Assembly: GCF_036659115.1 (NCBI RefSeq)
Contig: NZ_JAVXDF010000043.1
DNA from: Gordonibacter sp036659115
GTDB taxonomy: Bacteria > Actinomycetota > Coriobacteriia > Coriobacteriales > Eggerthellaceae
Reading direction: 5' to 3' (one strand)
DNA: 21,566 nucleotides
In this document: positions 6,591 through 15,577 of the stretch, one piece after another
How positions within the stretch are numbered: position 1 is the stretch's first letter
Layout: every line of letters starts with the position of its first letter
The notes under the pieces: model-generated
Seen by the model: the letters and a program-made list of their open reading frames with translations, nothing else
What the model was told of the DNA's origin: nothing
Database searches by the model: none
Position numbers and translations under genes: made by a program

Positions 6591-9500
6591 TTACTCGTTA
6601 GATTTCAAACTCTCCACCATGTCCACCCGTGCCAGCTTCCGCCTCATAGCCAGCATCACCAATACGGTGAACAGCATCGTCAGCAGAAACGCCAGCACAA
6701 AGCTCAGCGGATGGATCGTCCGCCCGAACATGACCTGATCGACTTCGGCCGTCACCACGACGAAGCCTTCCATGAACACGCCCAGCACCAACCCCACCAA
6801 GCATCCGATAACCGACAACAGCACCGTCTCGCGGTAGATGTACGCACTCACCTCGCGCGGCGTGAACCCGAGCACCTTCAAGGTGGCTATCTCGCGCTGT
6901 CGCTCGGTGATGTTGATGTTAGTCAGGTTGTACAGCACGATGAAGGCAAGCGCCGCCGCAGCCACCACCAGCACCACCACGATCAGCCCCACGCTTTTCA
7001 GCATGGACTTGTACGCATCGATCACCTCGTCGTTGTACGCCACCGTCTTCACGCCTTCGATCGCACGCACCCGATCGTTAAACTGCGCACGTACGTCAGC
7101 CTGCGTGCTCGCATCGGCATAGTAGGTCGAAAACACCGGCTGCTCCCCCGTCATATGCTTGTAGAGGTCGGAGCCAATGAACACGTAGTTGTAGATGTAG
7201 TTCTCCATGATACCCGTGACCGTCAGGTCGTAGGACACCGACGTGGCGTTGCCCATCATATCCTGCTCGGCCAGATGCAGCGTGTCGCCAACGCCCACGC
7301 CCAGTTGGTTCGCCAGCTTTTCGGCGAGGATAACGCCGTCGGAGCCCAACGCAAGCGGCTCATGTCCCACGCGCGTGCGCATGGTCAACAGGCTGTCTAG
7401 CCCTCCAGCGCCTTGAGGCACCACCACCGACGCATGGATGCCGTCGGCATCAGGCCCGCTCGCAACCATGCTCGTATCCTGCGCACGCACGTACGTCGAT
7501 ACGAACGCCTTATCGTCCATGACAGACGCCAGCTCGTCTTCCGCCTGCGAAGCGATATCGTCCTTCGTCGTGACGACCGTGTTGTAGTGCACGATATCGC
7601 CGTACTGCTTGTCGATGATATCGTTGATGGAGTCTTGCAACCCCAGCCCGGTCAGCAGAAGCGCCGTGCATCCTGCTATGCCGATGACCGTCATGATGAA
7701 GCGCCGCTTGTAGCGGAACAGGTTGCGGAACGTCACCTTCCACGAGAAGGACAGGCGACGCCATACCGGGGCAGCGCGCTCCAGCAAAATGCGCTTGCCC
7801 GCCTTCGGAGCGCGAGGCAGCATGAGAGTAGCAGGCCGCTCACGCAAAGTGGCGAACACGGCAGCCCACGTGGCTCCCAGCGTCACACCCACGCCAAGAC
7901 CCGCTGCCAGGCCCGCCAAAGCCGGGTCGATAGGCAGAGGGCCTGGCGGCACAAAGTAGATGATGGCATACGCCTTCGAGATAACCGCCGGCAATACCTG
8001 CGAGAGTACGGCAATGCCGATAGCACTGCCCGCGATGCTGGCAACCGCCGCGTAGATCAGGAACTTCGACGAGATACGCGCGCGGCCATAGCCGAGGGCC
8101 TTGTAGGTGCCTATCAGCACGCGCTCCTCTTCCACCATGCGCGTCATCGTAGTGAGCGCGACCAAAGCGGCTACCAGGAAGAAGATGAAGGGGAAGACCT
8201 GCGCGATGCTGTCCACTCGGCCAGCATCCGAGTTGAAGCTGGCCACACCATAGTTTTGGTCGCGGTTCATGACGAGCCAGGTCGGGTTGTCCAGATCGTC
8301 TATCGTTTTCTGTGCATCGGCTAGCTGCCGCTCGGCATCGCCTAACTGGGTGTCGGCGTCGGCCTTCCTCTGATCGTATTCGGCAAGCCCGTTTTGGTAG
8401 TCGCTTTTTCCCTGTTCCAACTGCGCGCGCCCGTTGGAAATCTGCGCCGCTGCATCGTTTAGCTGTTGCTGGGCAGCGGCAATCTGGGCATTGGCGAGCG
8501 ATGCCGCCGAGGCAAGGTCGGAAGCGCCCCGCTCCACCTGCGCCACGGCAGCATCGAATTCGGCTTTCTTGCTGTCGAAGGCGATTTGCTGCGCATCAAG
8601 CTGCTGCCGGGCGGCGTCGAGCTGCTGCTGGCCGCTTTCGAGTTGCTGACGCGCCACCTCAAGTGCTGCCAAGTCTGCCTGATGGTCCTGCATGAACTGG
8701 GAAAGCTGCTGCGCAAGAGCGTCGCGCTGCTGTTCCAGCGCCGCCTTCTTGGCCTCATAGTCGGGATCGTTCGGATCGAGCGCGGCTATCTGGGCATCCA
8801 GGCTGTCAATACCTTGCTGCATCTGGCCTATCGCAGCATAGAGCGGGTCGCCTTGGGTATGCCAGGCCGCCCATTGCTGCGCCAGTCCGTCGGACTGCGC
8901 CTGCCACTGCGCCCACGCATCCGCCAACTGGGCCTGGCCCTGCTCGATTACCGGGCGCGCCGCATCCACTTGGGCCCGCCCCGCGGCCACCTGTTGCTCG
9001 GCCGCCGCCAGTTGCGTTGCGGCCGCGCTACGCTGCCGCATCAGCTCCACCGCTCCGGAGTCGTACGGGGCCTGCGCGTCCACAAGCTGCTGCTCGCTCT
9101 GGGCAAGCGTCGCGGCAGCTTCGTCCAGCGCACGCTTTGCCTCGTCGAGTTGCCTTGTCGCATCGGCCTTCTCGCGCTCAAAATCGGCGCGCTTCTCGTC
9201 GAGCTCCTTTTGCGCGTCGCCGCGCAGTTCGTCTACTCGTGCTTGTTCGCGCACAGGCGCGAGGGCCTCGATGCGGTTTTGCACAGCCGAAACGCGCTCC
9301 TGGTAAGCATCGCTTCCCGAGAACTCGCCCGCCGCCCCCGCTACCGTTACAAATGCTTCGGTATAGGGTTGGTCCTTCGAGAAATCGCTTTTCGGAACAT
9401 ACATGAACTGCTGTATCGAGCCCGACCCGAGCGAGGTAGATCCCATGCTCGTGGAGGACACATAATACGACGAGTGCACATAGCCTACCACCGTGTATGT

Positions 9501-10049
9501 ACGCGCTGCCAGCACGTCGTCCACCTCTTGCGCGCCTTCGGTGATCTGCACTTTGTCGCCGATCTTCGTCGGCGTGCTCATAACCTTGTCGGCCGACAGC
9601 ACGCATTCGCCCTCGTTTTGCGGCCATGAGCCATCGACCAGGATCGGGCGATTCAGATAGCTTCCATCATCCGAGAGGGCATGCACCCCGTCGCCCGTAT
9701 CGCTCGCCTGCGCTGTCGCAGGCAGCGAATGCACACGTATAGCGTACTGCTCGCCGTTCATAGTGGCCATAACATCTGTCTCGTAGGCCGACATGACCTC
9801 TTCGACACCCTCGATGTCCCGAAGCGCATCGATGTCGCCATCCGTCAGCCCCAGCGTCGAAACTACACGCAGATCCATGAGAGCCGTACCGTCGTAGTAC
9901 TCGTCAGCCGCCAGCTTCATGTCGGGTGCCGTCATACGCAATCCCGCATAGAAGCCAGTACCTAGGGCCACGATACCCGCAATAGCCAGAAAGCGCCCCA
10001 GCGAGTGGGTCACCGAACGTAGGACATCTTTGTTGAACGCGCTTTTCAC
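6591..10049 (-). CDS. ABC exporter permease, FtsX/MacB type, with long extracellular coiled coil
   Basis: I chose the GTG at 10049, ten bases after the stop of the ATPase gene with AGGGG just upstream; this gives 1152 residues. A longer reading from 10151 would run through the end of the ATPase gene. A first membrane helix lies at about 17-38 (FLAIAGIVALGTGFYAG). Then come a MacB-like extracellular domain and a coiled coil at about 275-590, very rich in Gln, Ala, Leu and Asp. A first FtsX membrane unit starts near 615 and contains MVEEERVLIGTYKALGY. A second extracellular domain follows, then a last FtsX unit with ITERQREIATLKVLGFTPRE near the C-terminus. This two-FtsX layout suits export or mechanotransmission rather than import. 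The substrate is unknown; lipoprotein, peptide or antimicrobial traffic are possibilities. Confidence 0.88.
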   Translation of the reverse strand: MKSAFNKDVLRSVTHSLGRFLAIAGIVALGTGFYAGLRMTAPDMKLAADEYYDGTALMDLRVVSTLGLTDGDIDALRDIEGVEEVMSAYETDVMATMNGEQYAIRVHSLPATAQASDTGDGVHALSDDGSYLNRPILVDGSWPQNEGECVLSADKVMSTPTKIGDKVQITEGAQEVDDVLAARTYTVVGYVHSSYYVSSTSMGSTSLGSGSIQQFMYVPKSDFSKDQPYTEAFVTVAGAAGEFSGSDAYQERVSAVQNRIEALAPVREQARVDELRGDAQKELDEKRADFEREKADATRQLDEAKRALDEAAATLAQSEQQLVDAQAPYDSGAVELMRQRSAAATQLAAAEQQVAAGRAQVDAARPVIEQGQAQLADAWAQWQAQSDGLAQQWAAWHTQGDPLYAAIGQMQQGIDSLDAQIAALDPNDPDYEAKKAALEQQRDALAQQLSQFMQDHQADLAALEVARQQLESGQQQLDAARQQLDAQQIAFDSKKAEFDAAVAQVERGASDLASAASLANAQIAAAQQQLNDAAAQISNGRAQLEQGKSDYQNGLAEYDQRKADADTQLGDAERQLADAQKTIDDLDNPTWLVMNRDQNYGVASFNSDAGRVDSIAQVFPFIFFLVAALVALTTMTRMVEEERVLIGTYKALGYGRARISSKFLIYAAVASIAGSAIGIAVLSQVLPAVISKAYAIIYFVPPGPLPIDPALAGLAAGLGVGVTLGATWAAVFATLRERPATLMLPRAPKAGKRILLERAAPVWRRLSFSWKVTFRNLFRYKRRFIMTVIGIAGCTALLLTGLGLQDSINDIIDKQYGDIVHYNTVVTTKDDIASQAEDELASVMDDKAFVSTYVRAQDTSMVASGPDADGIHASVVVPQGAGGLDSLLTMRTRVGHEPLALGSDGVILAEKLANQLGVGVGDTLHLAEQDMMGNATSVSYDLTVTGIMENYIYNYVFIGSDLYKHMTGEQPVFSTYYADASTQADVRAQFNDRVRAIEGVKTVAYNDEVIDAYKSMLKSVGLIVVVLVVAAAALAFIVLYNLTNINITERQREIATLKVLGFTPREVSAYIYRETVLLSVIGCLVGLVLGVFMEGFVVVTAEVDQVMFGRTIHPLSFVLAFLLTMLFTVLVMLAMRRKLARVDMVESLKSNE

Positions 10050-10059
10050 ACAGCCGCCC

Positions 10060-10761
10060 CTACCACTCCAGCGTCTCGGCCGACAACGGCGCTGCATTGC
10101 GCTCGATTTCCGCCGCACGCCCTTCGCGGACATGAATGACCCGGTCGGCAATGGCCGTGAACGCCGTGTTGTGCGTGATCAAAACCACAGTCTTCCCCGT
10201 GTCGTAGCAGGTGTCCTGCAAAAGCTTCAGAATGGCCTTGCCCGTCTGGTAGTCAAGCGCACCGGTCGGCTCGTCGCACAGCAGCAGCTTCGGGTTCTTG
10301 GCCAGCGCCCGTGCGATGGCCACACGCTGCTGTTCGCCGCCAGAAAGCTGTGCCGGAAAGTTGTCCTTGCGGTGGCCAAGCCCCACCTGGACCAGCACCT
10401 GGGCCTCGTCCAGCGGGTCCTTGCATATCTGCGAGGCAAGTTCGACGTTCTCCAATGCCGTCAGGTTCTGCACCAGATTGTAGAACTGGAACACGAACCC
10501 GATGTCGTAGCGCCGATAGTACGTAAGCTCCTTCTCGGAAAACGCGCTAATCTCCCGCCCATCCAGTACGATGCGCCCCGAAGAGCAGGAATCCATACCG
10601 CCCAGCATGTTCAAAAGCGTCGTCTTGCCAGCTCCTGAAGGCCCTACGACCACCACGAGCTCGCCGCGCTCGATGTCGAAGGTCATGCCGTCGACGGCTG
10701 CCACCTCGACCTCGCCCATCCTGTATATTTTGCGGACATCTCGGAACTCGACAAAAGCCAC
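10060..10761 (-). CDS. ABC transporter ATP-binding protein, MacB/LolD type
   Basis: A 233-residue ATPase that drives the FtsX-type permease encoded next. I chose the GTG at 10761 because AAGGA stands seven bases upstream and the family core starts right after it; readings from 10857 run back into the rplW terminator hairpin. Walker A is GPSGAGKTT (G40-T48), the signature is LSGGEQQR, Walker B is LLLCDEPTGALD and the switch histidine is in LITHN. The DEPTGALD motif and LTALENVELA region are typical of the MacB/LolD/FtsE group. The two genes form an operon, with ten bases between stop and start. The upstream region carries a 9-base G tract on the coding strand. No regulator gene is adjacent. 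Confidence 0.92.
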   Translation of the reverse strand: MAFVEFRDVRKIYRMGEVEVAAVDGMTFDIERGELVVVVGPSGAGKTTLLNMLGGMDSCSSGRIVLDGREISAFSEKELTYYRRYDIGFVFQFYNLVQNLTALENVELASQICKDPLDEAQVLVQVGLGHRKDNFPAQLSGGEQQRVAIARALAKNPKLLLCDEPTGALDYQTGKAILKLLQDTCYDTGKTVVLITHNTAFTAIADRVIHVREGRAAEIERNAAPLSAETLEW

Positions 10762-10799
10762 GGCAGATTCCTTCTTCCGACAAACCATCCTCAACGCTG

Positions 10800-10808
10800 C
10801 CCCCCCCC
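10800..10808 (-). repeat. Homopolymer tract of nine G (coding strand) before the ABC exporter operon
   Basis: Nine consecutive C on the plus strand (10800-10808) lie about 39 bases ahead of the ATPase start codon, in the probable leader or promoter. Tracts of this length can slip during replication, so copy number may differ between cells. No reading frame crosses it. Confidence 0.6.
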
Positions 10809-10856
10809 ACGATACACCAACGACCATCGACACGCCAGCCACATCCGAGGTATACA

Positions 10857-10884
10857 AAAGCGCCCCGCATATGCAGGGCGCTTT
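10857..10884 (-). terminator. Intrinsic terminator after rplW
   Basis: On the minus strand AAAGCGCCC and GGGCGCTTT pair over nine bases, the inner GCAT/ATGC can also pair, and a T-run follows (TTTT, 10859-10856). It lies about 34 bases past the rplW stop codon. This closes the ribosomal protein transcript where rplB would normally follow. Confidence 0.8.
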
Positions 10885-10917
10885 CAGGTAAAACAGCAGT
10901 GCTCAAGCGAGCAATGC

Positions 10918-11202
10918 CTAGGAAGCGAACATCTCGATCGTGTCGCCTTCCTTCAGCGTGACCATGGCCTTTTTCCAGGCGCGGGTCTTGCCCAGCTGCA
11001 CGCGAACGCGCTTCGGCTTCGGCTTCACGTTCAGCGTGTTCACGCGTACCACCTTCACGTTGAAGATAGCCTCGATAGCCTGGGCGATCTCCACTTTGTT
11101 GGAGTCTTTCGCCACCTCGAACGTGTACGTGTTCTTCTCCATCATGTCGTAGCTATGCTCCGTGATGATGGGACGGATGATAACCTCGCGGGGGTCCTTC
11201 AT
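10918..11202 (-). CDS. rplW: 50S ribosomal protein L23
   Basis: A 94-residue L23, a large-subunit protein at the peptide exit tunnel that docks trigger factor and SRP. It starts with the typical DPREVIIRPIITEHSYDMMEKN region and keeps the conserved FEVAKDSNKVEIAQAIEAIF and VNTLNVKPKPKR segments. Length is normal. Its ATG overlaps the rplD stop by one base (TAATG), with a GGAGG inside the end of rplD, so translation is coupled. Unusually, it is the last gene of its transcript here, with a terminator following in place of rplB. Confidence 0.97.
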   Translation of the reverse strand: MKDPREVIIRPIITEHSYDMMEKNTYTFEVAKDSNKVEIAQAIEAIFNVKVVRVNTLNVKPKPKRVRVQLGKTRAWKKAMVTLKEGDTIEMFAS

Positions 11203-11825
11203 TATGCAAGCACCTCCTCGATGTGCTTCAGGGCCTCGGCCGTCACCACGAGCTTCTTGTTGTCGATCAGCTCGTAGGTGTTGATCTCGGACACCGGGAT
11301 GATATTCATCTTCGGGATGTTGCGGAACGACAGGTACGTATCCACATCGTCATCGGCGATGACGAGCGTTACGCGACCCTCGAGGCCCAGCGCCTTGCAC
11401 GCGGCAACAGCCAGCTTCGTGGACGGCTTCTCGAACTCGAAGCCCTCGACGACGATAAGCTCGCCGTCAGCAAGCTTAGCCGACAGAGCGGAGCGCATGG
11501 CCAGCTTGACTTCCTTGTTGTTCACGCGGAAGGCGTAGCTGCGCGGATGCGGACCGAACACGGTACCGCCGCCGGCCCACTGGGGAGCGCGGATGGTGCC
11601 CTGACGAGCGCGGCCGGTGCCCTTCTGGCGCCACGGCTTCTTGCCGCCGCCACGGACCTGCCCGCGCGTGAGGGTATTGTGCGTACCCTGACGCCACGCC
11701 GCACGCTGGGAGCGCACGACCGTGTGCATCACGGGCACGTTCGGCTCGACGCCGAACACGGAAGCGGCGAGGTCGGCAGTGCCGGCCTTCTTCCCGCTCG
11801 CGTCTTTGATATCAATCGTGGTCAT
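11202..11825 (-). CDS. rplD: 50S ribosomal protein L4
   Basis: A 207-residue L4, an early assembly protein of the large subunit whose extended loop reaches into the exit tunnel. The loop is intact and canonical, with KKPWRQKGTGRARQG followed by PQWAGGGTVFGPHPRSY. In some bacteria L4 also represses its own operon; no matching leader structure is obvious ahead of rpsJ here. It starts 29 bases after the end of rplC. Confidence 0.97.
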   Translation of the reverse strand: MTTIDIKDASGKKAGTADLAASVFGVEPNVPVMHTVVRSQRAAWRQGTHNTLTRGQVRGGGKKPWRQKGTGRARQGTIRAPQWAGGGTVFGPHPRSYAFRVNNKEVKLAMRSALSAKLADGELIVVEGFEFEKPSTKLAVAACKALGLEGRVTLVIADDDVDTYLSFRNIPKMNIIPVSEINTYELIDNKKLVVTAEALKHIEEVLA

Positions 11826-11854
11826 AAGTTCTTACTCCTCTTCCAGCCCGCGCT

Positions 11855-12493
11855 TTAAGCCATACGGACGCGAACGATGCCATTCTTGCCGCCGGGGATG
11901 GCGCCGCGCACGAGGATGAGGTTCTGCTCCTCGTCGATACGGACAACCTCCAGGTTCCTGACGGTCACGGTTTCGCAGCCCATGTGACCAGGAAGCTTCA
12001 GCCCCTTGAACACGCGGGACGGCGTAGCGCACTGACCGACCGAACCGGGAGCGCGGTGGAAGTGCGAGCCATGGCCGCCCGGGCCGCCATGATGGCCGTA
12101 GCGCTTCATGACGCCGGCGAAGCCCTTGCCCTTGGACCGACCCATAACGTCGACCTTCTTCGTCTCGCCGAAGGCCGCAACCGTCTGTTCGTCGCCGACC
12201 TTGTACTCGCTGGCGTTTTCCACGCGGACTTCGCGCAGGTAGCGCACCGGATCGGTGCCCTGCTTGGCGAAGTGACCCGCCATAGGCTTGTTAACGCGGT
12301 ATTCACCGCTCTTCTTGAACTTGCGTACAAATCCAAAGCCCAACTGCACGGCCTCGTAGCCGTCGGTTGCCTTGGTCTTCACCTGGCAAACCTTGTTCGG
12401 CTCGGCCTGGATCACCGTAACGGGGATGACGCGGTCGTCCTCGCCGAAGATCTGGGTCATGCCGATTTTCTTACCGTAGATAGCGTTAATCAT
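11855..12493 (-). CDS. rplC: 50S ribosomal protein L3
   Basis: A 212-residue L3, which organises the peptidyl transferase region of 23S rRNA. It begins with the conserved GKKIGMTQIF segment, has the G-K-G-F-A-G-V-M-K-R-Y motif in the middle and the RAPGSVGQCATPSRVFKGLKLPGHMG loop in the last third, which contains the Gln that is methylated in some species. The ATG start is 14 bases after rpsJ. Confidence 0.97.
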   Translation of the reverse strand: MINAIYGKKIGMTQIFGEDDRVIPVTVIQAEPNKVCQVKTKATDGYEAVQLGFGFVRKFKKSGEYRVNKPMAGHFAKQGTDPVRYLREVRVENASEYKVGDEQTVAAFGETKKVDVMGRSKGKGFAGVMKRYGHHGGPGGHGSHFHRAPGSVGQCATPSRVFKGLKLPGHMGCETVTVRNLEVVRIDEEQNLILVRGAIPGGKNGIVRVRMA

Positions 12494-12507
12494 GACAACG
12501 ACCCCCT

Positions 12508-12816
12508 TTACAGCTTAATTTCGATGTCGACGCCGGCCGGGAGGTCGAGACGCATCAGGGAGTCGACCGTGTTAGGGGTCGGCTCGAGGATGTCGATGAG
12601 ACGCTTGTGCGTGCGCATCTCGAACTGCTCACGGGAATCCTTGTCGACGTGCGGACCGCGGATGACGCAGTACATGTTACGCTCCGTCGGCAGCGGAATC
12701 GGACCGGACACTTTGGCACCCGTCTTTTGCGCGGTATCGACAATGAGCTTCGTGGACTGGTCCACAATCTCATGATCGTACCCCTTCAAGCGGATGCGAA
12801 TCTTCTGATTAGCCAC
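12508..12816 (-). CDS. rpsJ: 30S ribosomal protein S10
   Basis: A 102-residue S10 (also NusE, a transcription antitermination partner). It shows the classic IRIRLKGYDHEIVDQS opening, the GPIPLPTERN segment and the HKRLIDILEPTPNTVDSLMRLDLPAGVDIEIKL end. It starts at a GTG with GGAGG upstream. It follows fusA by 32 bases with no tuf gene between, so the str and S10 clusters are read as one unit. Confidence 0.97.
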   Translation of the reverse strand: MANQKIRIRLKGYDHEIVDQSTKLIVDTAQKTGAKVSGPIPLPTERNMYCVIRGPHVDKDSREQFEMRTHKRLIDILEPTPNTVDSLMRLDLPAGVDIEIKL

Positions 12817-12848
12817 TTACCTTACCTCCGTTATTCAGGTCACGCGCT

Positions 12849-14969
12849 TTAAGCGTTCCCGCCGGCCTTGCTGATAATTTCTTCCGCCACGTTCTTCGGC
12901 ACAGCCTCATACGAAGCGAACTGCATCGTATACGAAGCGCGACCCTGCGTCGTGGAGCGCAGGTCGGTAGCGTAGCCGAACATCTCGGACAGCGGAACCT
13001 TCGCCTTGATGGTCTTCGCGTTGCCGCGGTCGCCCATGCCCTGGATCTGGCCACGACGGCTCGACAGGTTGCCCATGACGTCGCCCATGTACTCCTCAGG
13101 AGTCTCGACTTCAACGGCCATCATCGGCTCGAGAATCACCGAGCCACCCTTCTTCAGCGCGTTTTTGATAGCCATGGAACCGGCCACCTTGAACGCCGCC
13201 TCAGACGAGTCGACCTCGTGATAGGAGCCGTCGACGAGTTCGACACGCACGTCCACAACCGGGTATCCAGCCAACACGCCGGAGTTCAGCGCTTCCTGGA
13301 TGCCGCGATCGATAGGCGTGACGTACTCCTTCGGCACCGAGCCGCCCACGGTCTTGTTCTCGAACACGTAGCCCTTGCCAGCCTCTTCCTGCGGGTACAT
13401 GTTGATGACCGCATGGCCGTACTGGCCGCGACCACCGGACTGACGCACAAACTTGCCCTCGGCGCCCAGAACCGGCTTGGTGGCCGTCTCGCGGTAAGCA
13501 ACCTGCGGCTTGCCGACATTAGCCTCGACCTTGAACTCGCGCAGCAAGCGGTCAACAATGATCTCGAGGTGCAACTCGCCCATACCGGCGATGATGGTCT
13601 GGCCCGTCTCCTGGTTGGTGGACACGCGGAACGTCGGGTCCTCCTCGGCGAGCTTCTGCAGCGCCACGCCCATCTTGTCCTGCTCGGCCTTCGTCTTCGG
13701 CTCGACAGCAATGTCAATAACCGGCTCGGCGAATTCCATGGACTCAAGGATGATCGGCTGCTTCTCATCGCACAGCGTGTCTCCGGTGGACGTGTCCTTC
13801 AGGCCTACGACGGCAACGATGTCGCCGGCGGCACAGCCGTCGATGTCGACGCGCTGGTTGGAGTGCATCTGCAGCAAACGGCCGATGCGCTCTTTCTTGT
13901 CCTTGCTGGCATTCAGCACGTACGAGCCGGAGTCGAGCTGACCCGAGTACACGCGCAGGTAGGTCAGCTTGCCCACGAACGGGTCCGTCATGATCTTGAA
14001 AGCCAAGGACGAGAACGGAGCCTTCAGGTCGGAGGGACGCTCGCCCTCTTCACCCGTATCAGGGTTCGTACCCTTGATGGCGGCAACGTCGGTCGGCGCA
14101 GGCATGTAGTCGACTACCGCGTCAAGCAGTTCCTGCACACCCTTGTTCTTGTAGGACGAGCCCACGAACACCGGGTGGATCTTGCAGTCGATAGTGCCCT
14201 TGCGGATGGCGGCCTTAAACTCGTCGACCGTCACCTCTTCCTCCATAAGCACTTTCTCCATGAGGGCGTCGTCGCAGTCGGCGGCAGCCTCGAGCAGCTC
14301 GCCGCGGCGAAGCTCAGCTTCCTCGGCAAACTCGGCCGGGATAGCATCCAGGGGCTCGGGGTAGGTCATGCCCTTCTCGTCGGCCTTGAAGTCCCAAGCC
14401 GTCATGGTCACCAGGTCAACGATGCCCCAGAAGGCATCCTCGGCACCCATGGGCATCTGCGCAGCAACAGCCGGCGCACCCAGGCGGTCCTTCATGGTCT
14501 CGATAGCATGGAAGAAGTCCGCGCCAATGCGGTCGTACTTGTTGATGTAGGCAATGCGAGGCACGCCGTAACGGCTGGCCTGACGCCACACCGTCTCGGA
14601 CTGCGGCTGCACGCCGGCAACGGCATCGAACACCGCAACGGCACCGTCGAGCACGCGAAGCGAGCGCTCAACCTCGGCCGTGAAGTCAACGTGGCCGGGC
14701 GTGTCGATAATCTGGAAACGATACTCGTGTCCATCGTCGGCGCCGCCGGGATACTTCCAGAAGCACGTAGTAGCGGCAGCCGTAATGGTCACGCCACGCT
14801 CCTGCTCCTGCACCATCCAGTCCATCGTCGCGGCACCGTCGTGCACCTCGCCGATCTTGTGGGTCTTGCCCGTATAGTAAAGGATGCGCTCGGTCGTCGT
14901 CGTCTTGCCCGCATCGATGTGGGCCATGATGCCGATGTTGCGCGTATCTTGTAAACTCAGTTTAGCCAT
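12849..14969 (-). CDS. fusA: Elongation factor G
   Basis: A 706-residue translational GTPase that drives ribosomal translocation. The G1 loop is AHIDAGKTT (about 16-24), G2 is RGVTITAAATT, G3 is DTPGH and G4 is NKYD, where NKMD is the common form. Domains II to V are complete, including the GQYGHAVI segment of domain IV and a normal C-terminus. It lies in the usual place after rpsL and rpsG, 19 bases after rpsG. Long open frames on the opposite strand are shadows of its codon bias. Confidence 0.98.
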   Translation of the reverse strand: MAKLSLQDTRNIGIMAHIDAGKTTTTERILYYTGKTHKIGEVHDGAATMDWMVQEQERGVTITAAATTCFWKYPGGADDGHEYRFQIIDTPGHVDFTAEVERSLRVLDGAVAVFDAVAGVQPQSETVWRQASRYGVPRIAYINKYDRIGADFFHAIETMKDRLGAPAVAAQMPMGAEDAFWGIVDLVTMTAWDFKADEKGMTYPEPLDAIPAEFAEEAELRRGELLEAAADCDDALMEKVLMEEEVTVDEFKAAIRKGTIDCKIHPVFVGSSYKNKGVQELLDAVVDYMPAPTDVAAIKGTNPDTGEEGERPSDLKAPFSSLAFKIMTDPFVGKLTYLRVYSGQLDSGSYVLNASKDKKERIGRLLQMHSNQRVDIDGCAAGDIVAVVGLKDTSTGDTLCDEKQPIILESMEFAEPVIDIAVEPKTKAEQDKMGVALQKLAEEDPTFRVSTNQETGQTIIAGMGELHLEIIVDRLLREFKVEANVGKPQVAYRETATKPVLGAEGKFVRQSGGRGQYGHAVINMYPQEEAGKGYVFENKTVGGSVPKEYVTPIDRGIQEALNSGVLAGYPVVDVRVELVDGSYHEVDSSEAAFKVAGSMAIKNALKKGGSVILEPMMAVEVETPEEYMGDVMGNLSSRRGQIQGMGDRGNAKTIKAKVPLSEMFGYATDLRSTTQGRASYTMQFASYEAVPKNVAEEIISKAGGNA

Positions 14970-14988
14970 GTAAGCTCCACACCTTCCT

Positions 14989-15459
14989 CTAGAAGCGGTA
15001 GTGCGAGAACGCGCGGTTGGACTCTGCCATCTTGTACAGGTCCTCGCGCTTCTTCACCGAAGCGCCCGCATTTTCAGAGGCATCCATGATCTCGGCAGCC
15101 AAGCGCTCCTTCATGGTGTGCTCTTTGCGCTTGCGCGAGTAGTCCACCATCCAGCGGATAGCCAGCGTGGTGGCACGGCGGGAGTTGACCTCCATCGGCA
15201 CCTGGTAGGTGGCGCCACCGACACGCTTCGGCTTGACTTCGAGGGTCGGGCGAACGTTGTCCATGGCCTTCTTGAACACGGCCAGCGGATCGCCTTCGGT
15301 CTTCTTCTCGATGATGGCGAAGGCACCGTAAACGATGTTCTCGGCGGTTGCTTTCTTGCCGTCAAGCAGGATCTTGTTGATCAGCTGCGTGACAAGGCGG
15401 TTGTTGTACTGTGCGTCCGGCTGTACTTCACGGCGGACGGCTGCTGCACGACGCGGCAT
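14989..15459 (-). CDS. rpsG: 30S ribosomal protein S7
   Basis: A 156-residue S7, a primary binder of the 16S rRNA 3' major domain. It has the MPRRAAAVRRE opening, the conserved LINKILLDGKKATAE helix and the GGATYQVPMEV segment. Length and start (ATG with a purine-rich site) are normal. A 118-base spacer separates it from rpsL; in E. coli this spacer carries the S7 autoregulatory site, and small G+C stems are possible here, but I could not match that structure. Confidence 0.97.
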   Translation of the reverse strand: MPRRAAAVRREVQPDAQYNNRLVTQLINKILLDGKKATAENIVYGAFAIIEKKTEGDPLAVFKKAMDNVRPTLEVKPKRVGGATYQVPMEVNSRRATTLAIRWMVDYSRKRKEHTMKERLAAEIMDASENAGASVKKREDLYKMAESNRAFSHYRF

Positions 15460-15577
15460 GTATTACTCCTTCATGTTCCTGCGCGCTTCGAGACGGCTTT
15501 CAACCCGTCCATTAGGTCCCGCAGCCCGCCCCCTTTGGGCGATTGCGGTTTCGCGACCCGCGCGTCTTAGCGGTTGC

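Noticed and set aside
8466..9629. 387-codon open frame antisense to the permease coiled coil
   Set aside because: The repetitive Gln/Ala/Leu codons of the coiled coil leave an open frame on the other strand. No family or start signal is seen.
13218..14954. 578-codon open frame antisense to fusA
   Set aside because: A shadow of strong codon bias in a GC-rich gene. Its sequence is low in complexity (Leu, Val, His, Arg) and the opposite strand is a clear EF-G.
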